From positions 1 through 64,000 of IMG/VR virus record IMGVR_UViG_3300035704_000008: 64,000 bases of DNA; one strand, 5' to 3'. Position 1 is the stretch's first letter. The number at the start of each line of letters is the position of its first letter. The stretch is from a virus. The position numbers were made by a program, and so were the translations under genes. The notes below the pieces were generated by a model that saw nothing but the letters and a program-made list of their open reading frames with translations, was not told the DNA's origin and ran no database searches. Below are positions 8,270-17,054 of the stretch, piece after piece.

Positions 8270-9316
8270 TTACCCCTTGCTGATCATGCGCAGTAGCGCC
8301 GTGGCGTTGTTGGTGAAGGTGCGGCCCTTGATGGCTGCACGGGCCTTTGCTGCGGCGTCCTGCCGCTGTTCCGGGTGTGCGACGGCCCACCGGATCTGGT
8401 CCCCGGCTTCTTCCGGCGTGGCGTAGGCCGGGAGCATGGGAAACAGCCCGTCGCCTTCGGGTCGCGGGTCCCTGGTGAACCAGGTGCCGCACGCGGCGAG
8501 CTCAACTTCGCGGGGGCCGACGGCCCAGCCTTCGCCTTCGTGCTCGTCTTCGGCTTCGCGGCGGTAGAAGTTGATGCCGGTCCGGGACTGCCGGTAGATC
8601 TCGGCGGTCTGCTGGTTGTCGACGCAGTTGTCGGGGTCGGTGGCGGTCCAGTCCCGCAGCGGCGAGTCTTCGGGGAGGTCGAGCCAGGGGCCGGCGAGGT
8701 GGACGTCGAGGCCGGCGAGGTCCATCTGCTCGAAGAACCGGACGCGGGAGGGGAACCCGGTGCCGATGAATGACAGGTCCCACTTCTTCCCGGCTGCCGG
8801 GTCGGCCGGGTAGTGGACGGTCTCCCTGTAGGCGTGGGGCATGTAGGCGGCGGGGACGCCGAGGGCCTGGTAGGCGGCGATGTTGACCGGGTCGTTGAGC
8901 AGGTTGACGTCGGCGTGGCCGGCCCGCTCGAGCTGCTCCCCGTCCTGGTAGGGCGATTCCGTGTGGAGCAGCACCACCTTCATGCCGCGGCCGCGCATCA
9001 CGTCGAGCAGGTAGGGCGGGTACCAGAACGCGGAGACGAGCAGGACCACGTCGGGCCAGCAGAGGAACGCGCCGCGGAGGATGTCGTGTGCGGCCATGGT
9101 GAGCGCCGTCTGACGGTCCCATGCTTTGCGCATCGCGTCCTGGCCGTTCTCGTCGGTGATCCCGGCCGGGACGTGGGCGGTCTCGAAAAAGCTGATCCGG
9201 TCGCCGAGGTTGAACGTGTAGACGTCCTCGCCGAGCCCGCGGAGCGCCTCGGTCCAGCCCTCGTACAGGTCGTGAACTGAGAAGTGAGGGCCAGGATGGC
9301 CGATCAGCCAGCGCAT
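8270..9316 (-). CDS. CgeB-like glycosyltransferase
   Basis: 348 residues, two-domain GT-B-like protein. The N-terminal domain has the LLHTESPYQDGEQLERA and NDPVNIAAYQALGVPAAYMPHAY blocks. The C-terminal domain has LSFIGTGFPSRVRFFEQM, HLAGPW, GINFYRR and REVELAACGTWF, characteristic of the CgeB/DUF3880 group. It would transfer a sugar from a nucleotide-sugar donor in the host cytoplasm. Its place between two major tail genes suggests that the tail tube is the acceptor; virion glycosylation by capsid- or tail-linked transferases is known in actinophages. Confidence 0.8.
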   Translation of the reverse strand: MRWLIGHPGPHFSVHDLYEGWTEALRGLGEDVYTFNLGDRISFFETAHVPAGITDENGQDAMRKAWDRQTALTMAAHDILRGAFLCWPDVVLLVSAFWYPPYLLDVMRGRGMKVVLLHTESPYQDGEQLERAGHADVNLLNDPVNIAAYQALGVPAAYMPHAYRETVHYPADPAAGKKWDLSFIGTGFPSRVRFFEQMDLAGLDVHLAGPWLDLPEDSPLRDWTATDPDNCVDNQQTAEIYRQSRTGINFYRREAEDEHEGEGWAVGPREVELAACGTWFTRDPRPEGDGLFPMLPAYATPEEAGDQIRWAVAHPEQRQDAAAKARAAIKGRTFTNNATALLRMISKG

Positions 9317-9329
9317 TACACTCCCCGGT

Positions 9330-9620
9330 ATGACGATGGATGATGAGCGGATCCGGGACTACGTGGCCGGGCTGCCTGAAGTCAGCGGCACGTTCACCGG
9401 CACGTTCGACTCAGCTGAGGTGGACCTAGATGCCCTGCTCGGCCCGGTTCCTGACCTGATGCCCATCGAGGTCGATACCGGCGACCAGCCGAATCCGGCC
9501 GCAGGTTTCCTGACGGTGCTCACGTTCAAGATCGGCGAGGACGAGTGGACGCTGCCGGTTGACCATGTTGACCTGCTCGGCGGTAACCGGGCCCGGCTGT
9601 GGGTGCGCCGCCCTCAGTAG
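9330..9620 (+). CDS. Hypothetical plus-strand cargo protein
   Basis: 96 residues, acidic, starting 14 bases from the divergent glycosyltransferase start, and ending 7 bases inside the convergent tail-protein gene. C-terminal half strand-rich (LTVLTFKIGEDEWTLPVDHV). No ribosome site precedes ATG 9330 or 9336, so translation may be leaderless. No family recognised. Confidence 0.6.
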   Translation: MTMDDERIRDYVAGLPEVSGTFTGTFDSAEVDLDALLGPVPDLMPIEVDTGDQPNPAAGFLTVLTFKIGEDEWTLPVDHVDLLGGNRARLWVRRPQ

Positions 9621-10048
9621 GTTGCGGCGTAGGTTGCGGCGTAGACGCTGCTAGGCCCGGTCCTGGTGACCGGCCCGGCGGCTGCCCAGTTCACGCTGAT
9701 GGTCACCGCTGTGCCGGCGCCGCCGGTGACGGTCAGGTCGGGCAGTACCAGGCCGGAGATGTACTGGCTCATGTTCGCCGAGTCGGGGTAGAGGTACATC
9801 GACCTGGGGAGCCCGTCGGTGGCGGCGATGTAGGTCTGTGACGTCTGGTCGTCCCAGAAGCCGGTGAAGGTGCCGGATGCGTCGGGGAGTCCGGCGACGT
9901 AGACGCGCTGGGTGTCGGCGAGGGTGGTGATGTCGGTGACGTCGCGGGCCCAGCTGGCGGCCCAGGAGTTCAGGTAGGCGACCGGGCTGGCCGCGTCGCC
10001 GTTGTGGACGGACAGGTAGGCGAGGCCGTTGCGGCCGTGGAGTCGCAC
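9614..10048 (-). CDS. Major tail protein, copy 2 (paralogue)
   Basis: 144 residues from GTG 10048 with GAAGGG eight bases upstream. It shares with 7840-8265 the blocks GRNG.AYL.V.NGDAASPVAY, YVAGLPDASGTFTGFWDDQT.QTYIAATDGLPR and MYLYPD. The C-terminus differs and ends in a duplicated YAAT unit from a 12-bp tandem repeat at about 9617-9640. Either the tube is built from two subunits or this copy is decorated or specialised. Confidence 0.8.
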   Translation of the reverse strand: MRLHGRNGLAYLSVHNGDAASPVAYLNSWAASWARDVTDITTLADTQRVYVAGLPDASGTFTGFWDDQTSQTYIAATDGLPRSMYLYPDSANMSQYISGLVLPDLTVTGGAGTAVTISVNWAAAGPVTRTGPSSVYAATYAATY

Positions 10049-10071
10049 GCCTCACGCCCTTCTTGGCCAGG

Positions 10072-10545
10072 TCAGCCCCACGGGGCGGAGTAGGCGACCC
10101 GGTAGGCGCACATGACGACGGCGCCGCCGGCGGACTGCCGGTAGATGAACCGGCCGTCGCTCGACCCGTCGAACGTCAGGTGGGTGACCACGGCGGCGGT
10201 GGCGGCGTCCTCGGCGGCGGCGAGCAGCACCTTGACGCGGGCCCGGCGCCCGGCGAGGTCGGCGGGGTCGCCGGTCTGGGAGACGACCAGGCAGTTGACG
10301 GTGCCGCGTTCGTCCTGCCCGGTGGTGGTGTCGGCCCACAGCTGCTGGTAGGTGCCGGCGAGGGCGGTGGCTTCGAGGGTGCCGTCGGCGGCGATGGTGC
10401 CGTCGTGGCCGACGATCACGAAGTCGGTGTCGGCGGCGCCGGAGGGCTGGGCCCCGTCGTAGACGGGGACCCCGGCGAGGGCGGCCGCATTCTGGTAGGC
10501 GGCGAGCAGCGCTGTGATCGCGTCGGTGAACCGGGTGACGCTCAC
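10072..10545 (-). CDS. Putative tail terminator / tail completion protein
   Basis: 157 residues from a GTG that overlaps the connector stop (GTGA). An N-terminal helix (FTDAITALLAAYQNA) is followed by a beta-rich core (VPVYDG, FVIVGHDG, GTVNCLVVSQTGD) and a long helix (RRARVKVLLAAAEDA). Size, order after the gp6-like connector and fold pattern fit tail terminators of siphoviruses. The family assignment is by context. Confidence 0.6.
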   Translation of the reverse strand: MSVTRFTDAITALLAAYQNAAALAGVPVYDGAQPSGAADTDFVIVGHDGTIAADGTLEATALAGTYQQLWADTTTGQDERGTVNCLVVSQTGDPADLAGRRARVKVLLAAAEDAATAAVVTHLTFDGSSDGRFIYRQSAGGAVVMCAYRVAYSAPWG

Positions 10546-11426
10546 AGGAACGCCTCGCTGATGAACGGAACGCCGTTCTGGGAGCCGTTGAGGAGCTCGG
10601 CGGCCATGTTCGGGATCGCGAACCCGAATCCGGGCACGGTCACCATCTCGCCGCCGCCCATAGGGAGCGCAGCGGGACCGCGCTGACTCGTCCACAAATG
10701 GGCCAAAACGATCCGGGCGAAGCTGTTGAACGCGGCCGGGACGGTCGTGCCCCACCCGGCCACGTAGGTGGGATAGCAGACGGGCAACCAGGCGAAGAAC
10801 GGCCCGTAGAAGGGCAATCCCAGCTTCCTGCGGATGGTTCCGGCGTTGACGTCGAGGTCGAGGCCGCCGGAGATGTCGATGTTGCTGCCGCTGGCTGAGG
10901 CGATGCTGGTGACGGAAACGAGGGGCCGCTGCCGGACCAGGATCACGGTCTGGTTCGACATCATCTCGGCGCGTTCGGTCACCACCCGGTTGACCAGCGG
11001 CCCCCCGGTCGCCCGCTCGAGGCTGGACTCGATGGTGGCGATGTACGACTGGATCTCGGCGTCGGACGTGGTGGTGGCCTGCGGGATGTTGAGCGCGTCC
11101 TTGGCGTCCTGCAGCGGCAGGACCGACGTCTCGAAGGGGTCGAAGACGTCGAATTCGCCGAAGGAGACGCCCGCGCCGGTGCCGGTCGCCGTCCACGTGT
11201 ACTGGTAGTGACCGGTCGCGGTCAGGTCGGTGACCGGGATGTCCTGATGGTAGGTGCCGGTGGAATCATTGGCAGGGCTGGCGTAGGTGCCCGTGGTCGC
11301 TAGCGTGCCGTCAGCCTGCGCCAGCTTCACCAGCAGGGTCAGCGTGGTCGCGTCGACCAGGGCGCCGCTAGCGTCCCGGACGGTGGTCGACACACGTACT
11401 GGCTGGCCTTGCGGATAGCGCGCCAT
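10542..11426 (-). CDS. Head-tail connector (gp6-like) with N-terminal Ig-like domain
   Basis: 294 residues. Residues 1-100 form a beta-sandwich-like domain (MARYPQGQPVRVSTTV ... YQYTWTATGTG). Residues about 105-294 carry the gp6-type connector pattern (LPLQDAKDALNIPQATTTSD, EIQSYIATIESSLERATGG, then FARIVLAHLW). The connector ring joins portal to tail. The N-terminal segment is duplicated as a broken gene at 13261-13487, with a 51-bp identical DNA tract, so the domain appears to be a mobile module. Confidence 0.75.
   Translation of the reverse strand: MARYPQGQPVRVSTTVRDASGALVDATTLTLLVKLAQADGTLATTGTYASPANDSTGTYHQDIPVTDLTATGHYQYTWTATGTGAGVSFGEFDVFDPFETSVLPLQDAKDALNIPQATTTSDAEIQSYIATIESSLERATGGPLVNRVVTERAEMMSNQTVILVRQRPLVSVTSIASASGSNIDISGGLDLDVNAGTIRRKLGLPFYGPFFAWLPVCYPTYVAGWGTTVPAAFNSFARIVLAHLWTSQRGPAALPMGGGEMVTVPGFGFAIPNMAAELLNGSQNGVPFISEAFL
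11303..11353. repeat. 51-bp direct repeat, copy A
   Basis: Identical over 51 bases to 13347-13397. It encodes part of the Ig-like domain (TLLVKLAQADGT) in the connector gene, showing recent duplication or gene conversion. Confidence 0.85.
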
Positions 11427-13258
11427 CAGGACACCGCCGCCCAGAACAGGTTGGTCGCCGCCGTGCTGGAGCTGAGCGTCAGCGACGACGGCAGGGATGT
11501 GCCGCCGGAGCCGTTGACGGCAGTACGGAGAGAGGCGGCGGGCAGCGCGCCGTTGATCGACTGCGCCGTGGAGTTGGAGGCTTTGAGGAACTGCGGGGCG
11601 GTGGTGCCGTTCCACAGGAATCCCGCGTAGATGAACCCGGCCGGGCCGCCGCCGGGGACGCTGACCGGGCCGCCGGTGATCGCCATCGTCTTCGGGACGG
11701 TGCCCGCGGTGCCCCACGCGCTGGCCTGGTCGGCTGTAACGCCCAGCCGCGTGCCCGAGGAGCTGTACAGGCCGGCGAAGCACTGACCGGAGGTCAGGGT
11801 GCCGCCGCCCGCGACGACGGTAGCCACGACGTTCGTGACGGACTGGGTGAGCGGCCACGGGATCTTGCACAGGATGACCCCGCCCGCAGTGGGCAGCACG
11901 GTGCCGCCGCTGCCCATCGCCGGGTCGTAGGTCCACCCGAGATAGCCGTACTGCTGGGCCGCCTCGTTCACCGCGCTGAGCGGCATCCACGTGCCGGGTG
12001 TCCCGGCGGTTACGCATGTCCACAGCGTGCCGTCCTGGGCGGTGATGACATCCCCGGCCGAGAATGTCCCGGACGCGGGTGCGCCGGATGCCGTGGCCCC
12101 GGCGAGCCGGAATCCGGTCGTAGCGCCCGTGATCCCCCCGAAGAACACTGAGGAGAAGAAAAACGCTGAGCTGTTGACGCTGAGGCGGCCGGGAAGGTTC
12201 GCCTGCGCCAGGGTGCCGTCCCCGATGACCGGTCCCAGGTAGGTGAACTGGGTGGACAGGGTCGTGACGTTCGAGGTCGCGAACAGGAAGCCCGCGCCGA
12301 AGCTCATGTTCCCGGAGCAGTTGACGATCGTGTTGGAGGTGCTGCCGTAATTAACCGTCTGGAAGGTGTGCGCCAGGCCGCCGTCCGACTCGACGTTGAT
12401 GTCGATCTCGCACTGCGCCAGGCCGGAGTCCGACGCCGGGTGGCCGCCGGGCGCCGAGCCGGTGATCTTCAGTACGGCCTGGGTGAACGAGCTGGATGAT
12501 GAGGCATAGTTCCCGAACAGCCGCAGCCGGCCGCCGACGAGATAGGCGCCGTTCTGGAAGACGATGCTGTCGCCCGTGAACGTGGTGTGCTGGACGTAGA
12601 TGGTGAAGTCGCCGCGGTCGTAACTGCCTGCCGAGGTCGTGGCGCCGCCGCAGTCGAACACGACGTCCTGCGTGCAGTTGTTCGTCCAGATCGAGGCGAC
12701 GGCCTGCTCGGACCAGTAGACCTGGTTGTCGAAGTGGACGCCGGCGTCACCGGCCTTGCTGAAGTTCTGCGCGGCCACGTCGATGCGCAGGCCCAGGATG
12801 TCGCCGGCGTGGACCGCGCATGACCCGGCACCGTCGCCGGCGCCGTCGATGACCGGGCGCCCTATGATGCCCCCGCCTTGCTTCGTCCGGGTGGTGTAGG
12901 TGCTGGCGTCGGTGAACCGGAAGCAGCCGCCGGTACCGGTCCAGTTGATGACCACGCCGGGCGCGCAGATCACCCACTGGTTAGTGGTGAACGGGCCGGC
13001 CGTGCTGGCGAGCTTGTATGTTCCGGCGGGCAGGTAGATGAACCCGCCGGCTGCGGGGATCGCGGCTTGCGCGGCGTTGAATGCGGCTGCCGAGTCGCTG
13101 GTCCCGGCCGGGTCGGCGCCGCCTGCAAATGCCGCGTTGAGGACGTTGTACCCGGCGCCCATCGCGGTCACCGCGTCGACCACGGCGTTCATGTCGGCGG
13201 GGGGGTTGCCGGATCCTACGCTGCGGGTGTCGGGCGGGAGGGTGAACTGCGCGGGCAT
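11426..13258 (-). CDS. Tailspike-like beta-helix protein (pectate-lyase fold)
   Basis: 610 residues. The N-terminus (TLPPDTRSVGSGNPPADMN) is a short particle-binding region. Residues about 50-330 have the pectate-lyase-3 pattern (DSAAAFNAAQAAIPAAGGFIYLPAGTYKL) with repeated short strands of a right-handed beta-helix. The C-terminus is a compact beta domain that may trimerise the spike. Such proteins bind or cleave surface polysaccharide. It overlaps the connector start by one base and lies between capsid and connector genes, not after the tape measure where tail fibres usually lie. Confidence 0.75.
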   Translation of the reverse strand: MPAQFTLPPDTRSVGSGNPPADMNAVVDAVTAMGAGYNVLNAAFAGGADPAGTSDSAAAFNAAQAAIPAAGGFIYLPAGTYKLASTAGPFTTNQWVICAPGVVINWTGTGGCFRFTDASTYTTRTKQGGGIIGRPVIDGAGDGAGSCAVHAGDILGLRIDVAAQNFSKAGDAGVHFDNQVYWSEQAVASIWTNNCTQDVVFDCGGATTSAGSYDRGDFTIYVQHTTFTGDSIVFQNGAYLVGGRLRLFGNYASSSSSFTQAVLKITGSAPGGHPASDSGLAQCEIDINVESDGGLAHTFQTVNYGSTSNTIVNCSGNMSFGAGFLFATSNVTTLSTQFTYLGPVIGDGTLAQANLPGRLSVNSSAFFFSSVFFGGITGATTGFRLAGATASGAPASGTFSAGDVITAQDGTLWTCVTAGTPGTWMPLSAVNEAAQQYGYLGWTYDPAMGSGGTVLPTAGGVILCKIPWPLTQSVTNVVATVVAGGGTLTSGQCFAGLYSSSGTRLGVTADQASAWGTAGTVPKTMAITGGPVSVPGGGPAGFIYAGFLWNGTTAPQFLKASNSTAQSINGALPAASLRTAVNGSGGTSLPSSLTLSSSTAATNLFWAAVS

Positions 13259-13346
13259 CTCTAGTTCGGTCCTCCCGTCCTGGTGTCAGTAGCGGTCAGG
13301 GTGCCCTCCGGCGCCCCTGCGGGGTAGGCGGCCGGGGTGGTTGATT

Positions 13347-13397
13347 GCGTGCCGTCAGCCTGCGCCAGCTTCACCAGCAGGGTCAGCGTGGTCGCGT
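13347..13397. repeat. 51-bp direct repeat, copy B
   Basis: Second copy of the tract at 11303-11353, here inside the broken duplicate. Confidence 0.85.
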
Positions 13398-13427
13398 TGA
13401 CGAGGGTGCCGCGTTGACGAGGGTGCC
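13394..13427. repeat. 17-bp perfect tandem duplication
   Basis: GCGTTGACGAGGGTGCC occurs twice head to tail (13394-13410 and 13411-13427). Seventeen is not a multiple of three, so it disrupts the reading frame. Slipped-strand loss of one unit would repair it. Confidence 0.9.
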
Positions 13428-13526
13428 GGTGGTGTCGCGGACGGTGGTGCTGATGCGAACCGGCTGCCCTTGGGGGTACCTAGCCACTCGGTCCTCCTGT
13501 GCGCGCGTCGCCGTGACGGGCCGCTC

Positions 13527-16500
13527 TCACGATCCCCAGATTTCGACCCAGAGCACCGCCGCCCCGGCGGTCAGCGCCACCGACTGGGTCACCGAAACGG
13601 CAGCCCCCGCCTGGCAGATCTCCAGGCCGCTAGACCGGAACGCCCCGGCAGAAGATGCCCCGGCGAACAGGGCGAAGCTCCCGGCCGTCCCGTCCGGGAG
13701 GTTGAAAATCAGGCTGATCGCCCCGCCGGTTTCGGTGCTTGTCACGTGCTGGTTGGCGATGACGAGCATCCGGTGTTGCAAGCCGTCGTTCGGGGGTGTC
13801 CACGTGATGACCGTCCCGGTGCCGTTAATCAGGGTGTACCCGGCCACGGGGGTGGCGGCCTGCAAGGTAAGCCCGGCCTGCCAGGCTGGCAGTCCGGCCG
13901 ATATGCCGAGAACCTGGCTGGCGCTGCCGACCGCGAGCCGCCCGGCAGTGCCCGCTGATGATTCGATCTCGATGTCGCCCTTGGCGCTCATCGGGGACAG
14001 GGCGTTGTAAGCGGCGGCGGCCGATAGCTGCCCGGTGCCGCCCTGCGCCACGGGGAGGGCGGACGCCAGGTGCGTGGCCGTGACCGTGGGAGACGGATAG
14101 GAGCCGCCGAGATCGCCGCCGGCAGACCCGTTCGGGGGGAGGGCGGCCGGGATCTGCCCGAATGCCGCCGCGTCGGTGCTGGCGGTCCCGTTCGCCAGGC
14201 CGGTGATCTTCTGGCTGTTCAGGCCGACCGCCGCGCCGGGCGGCTGCAGCGCGGCGATCTGGTCCAGGGTGCCGGTTTCGACGGTCGGCGCGGACGAGGT
14301 ACCGCCGATGACGATCGAACCGTCCCCGGCGGTGACTGAGGTGACCGCGCTGCCCGGCCCGGCGGCCTGGACGACGACGTTGAGGACGTTGCCGGCAACA
14401 CCGGCGTTCCCGTTCGCTCCGGTGCCTGACGCCAGGCCCGCCGCACCTCCGGTCACGGCGGTGGTCCCGCTGTTCGCCCAGGGGGCGAGCGTGTAAATGA
14501 GGATCAGGCCGCCCCCGCCGCCGCCAGCGCCTCCGCAGTTACCAGTGGTAGGCGTGCCGCCGCCGCCGCCAACGGCTGAGAGTGTCCCGGTGTTCGTCAT
14601 CGCCCAGGCGGCGATCCCGATCACGCCGCCCCCGCTCCCGCCGCCGCCGCCCTTGTTGGTCCCGTCGCCCCCGCCGCCCGCGCCGCCGCAGCCGCCGCCG
14701 AGCTGACGGACACCACCGAAGGCCATGCACCCGGTGGCGAGAATCTGCGGCACCCGCAGCATCCAGGTCCCGCTGTTCTGCGAGAATGCGCCTACCCCGC
14801 CGGTTCCCGACGACCCGGCGCCTCCCGCGCCGCTGCTGCCGACCCCGACTGTCGTGGCGGTGCCGTTGCCGCCGGCCGTGCCGTTCCCGGTCTGCCCGGC
14901 TCCCCCCGCGACCCCTCCGGCCAGGGTGTCGGTGGCAGTGGCCACGCCTGCGGTGCCGTTCGCGGCGCCGTTGTTGCCGTCCGCGCGGATGGTGCCGTTG
15001 TTGGTGACCGTCCCCTGGCAGAGGATCCGGTTCCCGTTGACCAGCAGCGTGACGCCGCTGTTGACCGTCAGGCCGGTGAGCACGCAGTCCCTGGTCATCG
15101 TGTACAGCGACCCGGTTTTAGTCGCCCATGACACCGTCGCGGTGCCGTCCAGGGCGGCCAGCCCGTCGGAGCCGTCGCCGAACGCCCCGTCATAGTTCCC
15201 CGACGGCGGGCTGATCGCCTGCCATTTCCCGGTGGCGGAGTTCCAGGTCGGCACCGTCCCGTTGCCGGGAACCGTCATGCTGGCATCGGCCAGGGTGGTG
15301 AGGGTCTGCGTCAGCGTCGTCCCGTTCCACCTGGCCGAGTTCCCTGACCCGGTCAGCGTCAGCGAGTCCGGCGACAGGACCGCTGCGGCCGTGGTGTCCC
15401 CGGCCATCCGCACGTCGTTACGGGCCGCGCCGTTGACGGCCCGCATCACGTACCCGGCCGGGCCGATGTTCTGGGAGGTCAGCTGGACGACGTTCCCGGT
15501 CGCCCCGTCGAGCACCAGGGAGGCGCAGTTGTTCGGGTTCGCGGACTGGTTGACGCCGTTGCCGAGGGCAGTATTGATCTGGTAGACGGTCCCGGTGATC
15601 GAGTTGCCCGTGCAGTTCCGCAGGTAGAACCCGGACTGGCCGTTCTGCTGCGCGTCGCAGCCGGCCAGCGATATCTCGGAGGCCGTGCTGCCCTCGAGGT
15701 AGAACCCGCAGCCCCACCCCTCGGCTGACGCGGCGGTGATCTGCGCCCAGTTCGTGCTGTCGGACGACGGCGCCACCGTGTCGCCGGTGAGGGCGTTCTT
15801 CGCGATGTACAGGCTGCCGCTGTAGATGACGCCCTGGGCGGCTGCCCAGTTCTGCCCGGTGGTCCATACCGGGGCGGTGCCGTTGTTGTACGACTTGCAG
15901 CCGGTCAGCCGGTTCGACGAGTGCACCATGAAGAACCCGGCGAGCGCGGCGCTCTCGGCGTGACAGTCGGACAGTTCGGTGTCAGCGGCGGTGACGTACG
16001 CGTTGCCGCCGGTCGCCTCGGTCCACACGCCGATGAGCCGGTTCCCCGACCGGCCGTTGTGAAAATAGCCGTCCCCCGTGGTCAGCTTGATCCACACGTT
16101 GACGAGGATGTGGGTCGGGTCGAAGTCCGGGTCGCTGGACGCCGCGGAGCTGACCGGGTTGGTGGTGCAGTTGATCCCGTAATTGAACGTCCCCGGGGTC
16201 TGCTGGTTCCTGTTCCCGTGGATTTCGAGGTTCCACAGCCCGCAGAAGAACGCGTTCGGGTCGGTGGTGCCGTTGGTGCTCTTGTGGAACTGGAGGGTAT
16301 CGCAGTCGGAGTTGGGCAGCAGCTTGATCGCGCTGGTGAGCCAGCCGGCGCCGCGCAGGTGGACCTGGGTCTGCAGGATGATCGTCTTCGACGTCGCGAT
16401 CGTCCCCGGCGGCAGGATGATCGTGCCGCCGCCGTTGGCTGATACCTCGGTGATCAGGTTGTTCAGCGCGGTCGCGTTGTCGGTTACCGCGTCGCCGGCG

Positions 16501-16832
16501 ACGCCGTAGTCCGAGGCGTGCCACTCGTCCAGCGGCGACATGGAGACGTAGTTCGCGGCGGACACGAACGGCGGGTTCCCGGTGCCGGTGGTGAACGACC
16601 GGGTGATGAGCAGCCGGTTGCCCTTGTAGACGATGACGTCCCACGGGCTGTAGGCCGTGGTGGCGGCGACCGGGCCGCGGTAGTTGAACGAGGGGGCCGT
16701 CAGGGTGCCGACGGTGATCTTTTTTGTGGTTCCCGACCCCGCCTGGGTGGTGTCATGCACGTCCACGACGGGAAGCACGTCATCGGCCTGCGCCGCTGCG
16801 AGCGCGGTGAGCTCGCTGATCTTGCTGCTCAT
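13527..16832 (-). CDS. Large tail fibre/spike: beta-helix plus glycine-rich domains
   Basis: 1101 residues. The N-terminus (MSSKISELTALAAAQADDVLPVVDV) is the fibre-anchoring motif common in phage appendage proteins. Residues about 100-460 form a pectate-lyase-type beta-helix (DNATALNNLITEVSANGGGT). Residues about 570-800 are extremely glycine-rich (GGCGGAGGGG, GGGGSGGG) like collagen-like or snow-flea type shafts. The C-terminal 300 residues contain SLGG-type SYPSPTV and QGGTG motifs of fibre tips. Likely host-receptor binding, possibly depolymerising. It lies upstream of the second spike in the same operon. Confidence 0.8.
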   Translation of the reverse strand: MSSKISELTALAAAQADDVLPVVDVHDTTQAGSGTTKKITVGTLTAPSFNYRGPVAATTAYSPWDVIVYKGNRLLITRSFTTGTGNPPFVSAANYVSMSPLDEWHASDYGVAGDAVTDNATALNNLITEVSANGGGTIILPPGTIATSKTIILQTQVHLRGAGWLTSAIKLLPNSDCDTLQFHKSTNGTTDPNAFFCGLWNLEIHGNRNQQTPGTFNYGINCTTNPVSSAASSDPDFDPTHILVNVWIKLTTGDGYFHNGRSGNRLIGVWTEATGGNAYVTAADTELSDCHAESAALAGFFMVHSSNRLTGCKSYNNGTAPVWTTGQNWAAAQGVIYSGSLYIAKNALTGDTVAPSSDSTNWAQITAASAEGWGCGFYLEGSTASEISLAGCDAQQNGQSGFYLRNCTGNSITGTVYQINTALGNGVNQSANPNNCASLVLDGATGNVVQLTSQNIGPAGYVMRAVNGAARNDVRMAGDTTAAAVLSPDSLTLTGSGNSARWNGTTLTQTLTTLADASMTVPGNGTVPTWNSATGKWQAISPPSGNYDGAFGDGSDGLAALDGTATVSWATKTGSLYTMTRDCVLTGLTVNSGVTLLVNGNRILCQGTVTNNGTIRADGNNGAANGTAGVATATDTLAGGVAGGAGQTGNGTAGGNGTATTVGVGSSGAGGAGSSGTGGVGAFSQNSGTWMLRVPQILATGCMAFGGVRQLGGGCGGAGGGGDGTNKGGGGGSGGGVIGIAAWAMTNTGTLSAVGGGGGTPTTGNCGGAGGGGGGLILIYTLAPWANSGTTAVTGGAAGLASGTGANGNAGVAGNVLNVVVQAAGPGSAVTSVTAGDGSIVIGGTSSAPTVETGTLDQIAALQPPGAAVGLNSQKITGLANGTASTDAAAFGQIPAALPPNGSAGGDLGGSYPSPTVTATHLASALPVAQGGTGQLSAAAAYNALSPMSAKGDIEIESSAGTAGRLAVGSASQVLGISAGLPAWQAGLTLQAATPVAGYTLINGTGTVITWTPPNDGLQHRMLVIANQHVTSTETGGAISLIFNLPDGTAGSFALFAGASSAGAFRSSGLEICQAGAAVSVTQSVALTAGAAVLWVEIWGS

Positions 16833-16835
16833 GCA

Positions 16836-17006
16836 TCAGCTCCCGGCTTCGTCGAGGATCGTGCTGCCCCCCTCGTCGAGGAGCGAGTTGCCGCCCTCGT
16901 CGAGGAGGCCCGGGATAGCTGCCCCTGCTATCCCCGCGGCGGACGAGGCCGTCAGGATGCCGTAAGGCGCGGACGAGGCGGTCAGCGTCGCTAGCGGGAC
17001 CGTCAT
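16836..17006 (-). CDS. Small repeat protein, three LLDEGG-type units
   Basis: 56 residues, ATG 17006, ending three bases before the fibre start. The C-terminal half consists of three tandem units (LLDEGGNS, LLDEGGST, ILDEAGS), and the N-terminal half has two ASSAPYG/ASSAAG units. It resembles linker peptides carried by fibre genes, perhaps a chaperone or a detached fibre linker. Confidence 0.6.
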   Translation of the reverse strand: MTVPLATLTASSAPYGILTASSAAGIAGAAIPGLLDEGGNSLLDEGGSTILDEAGS

Positions 17007-17054
17007 CCCTGGTCCGGTTCCAGGTGCATCCCGGCCTCCTCGTCATCGCCGTCG

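Larger units (their letters stand above)
13261..13487 (-). pseudogene. Frameshifted duplicate of the connector's Ig-like domain
   Basis: A GTG at 13487 with AGGAGG upstream starts VARYPQGQPVRISTTV, nearly the connector's N-terminus. A 17-bp tandem duplication (13394-13427) shifts the frame and brings a stop a few codons later. Removing one copy would restore 69 codons ending at 13261-13263. The intact ribosome site and high identity mean the break is recent or reversible. Confidence 0.8.
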
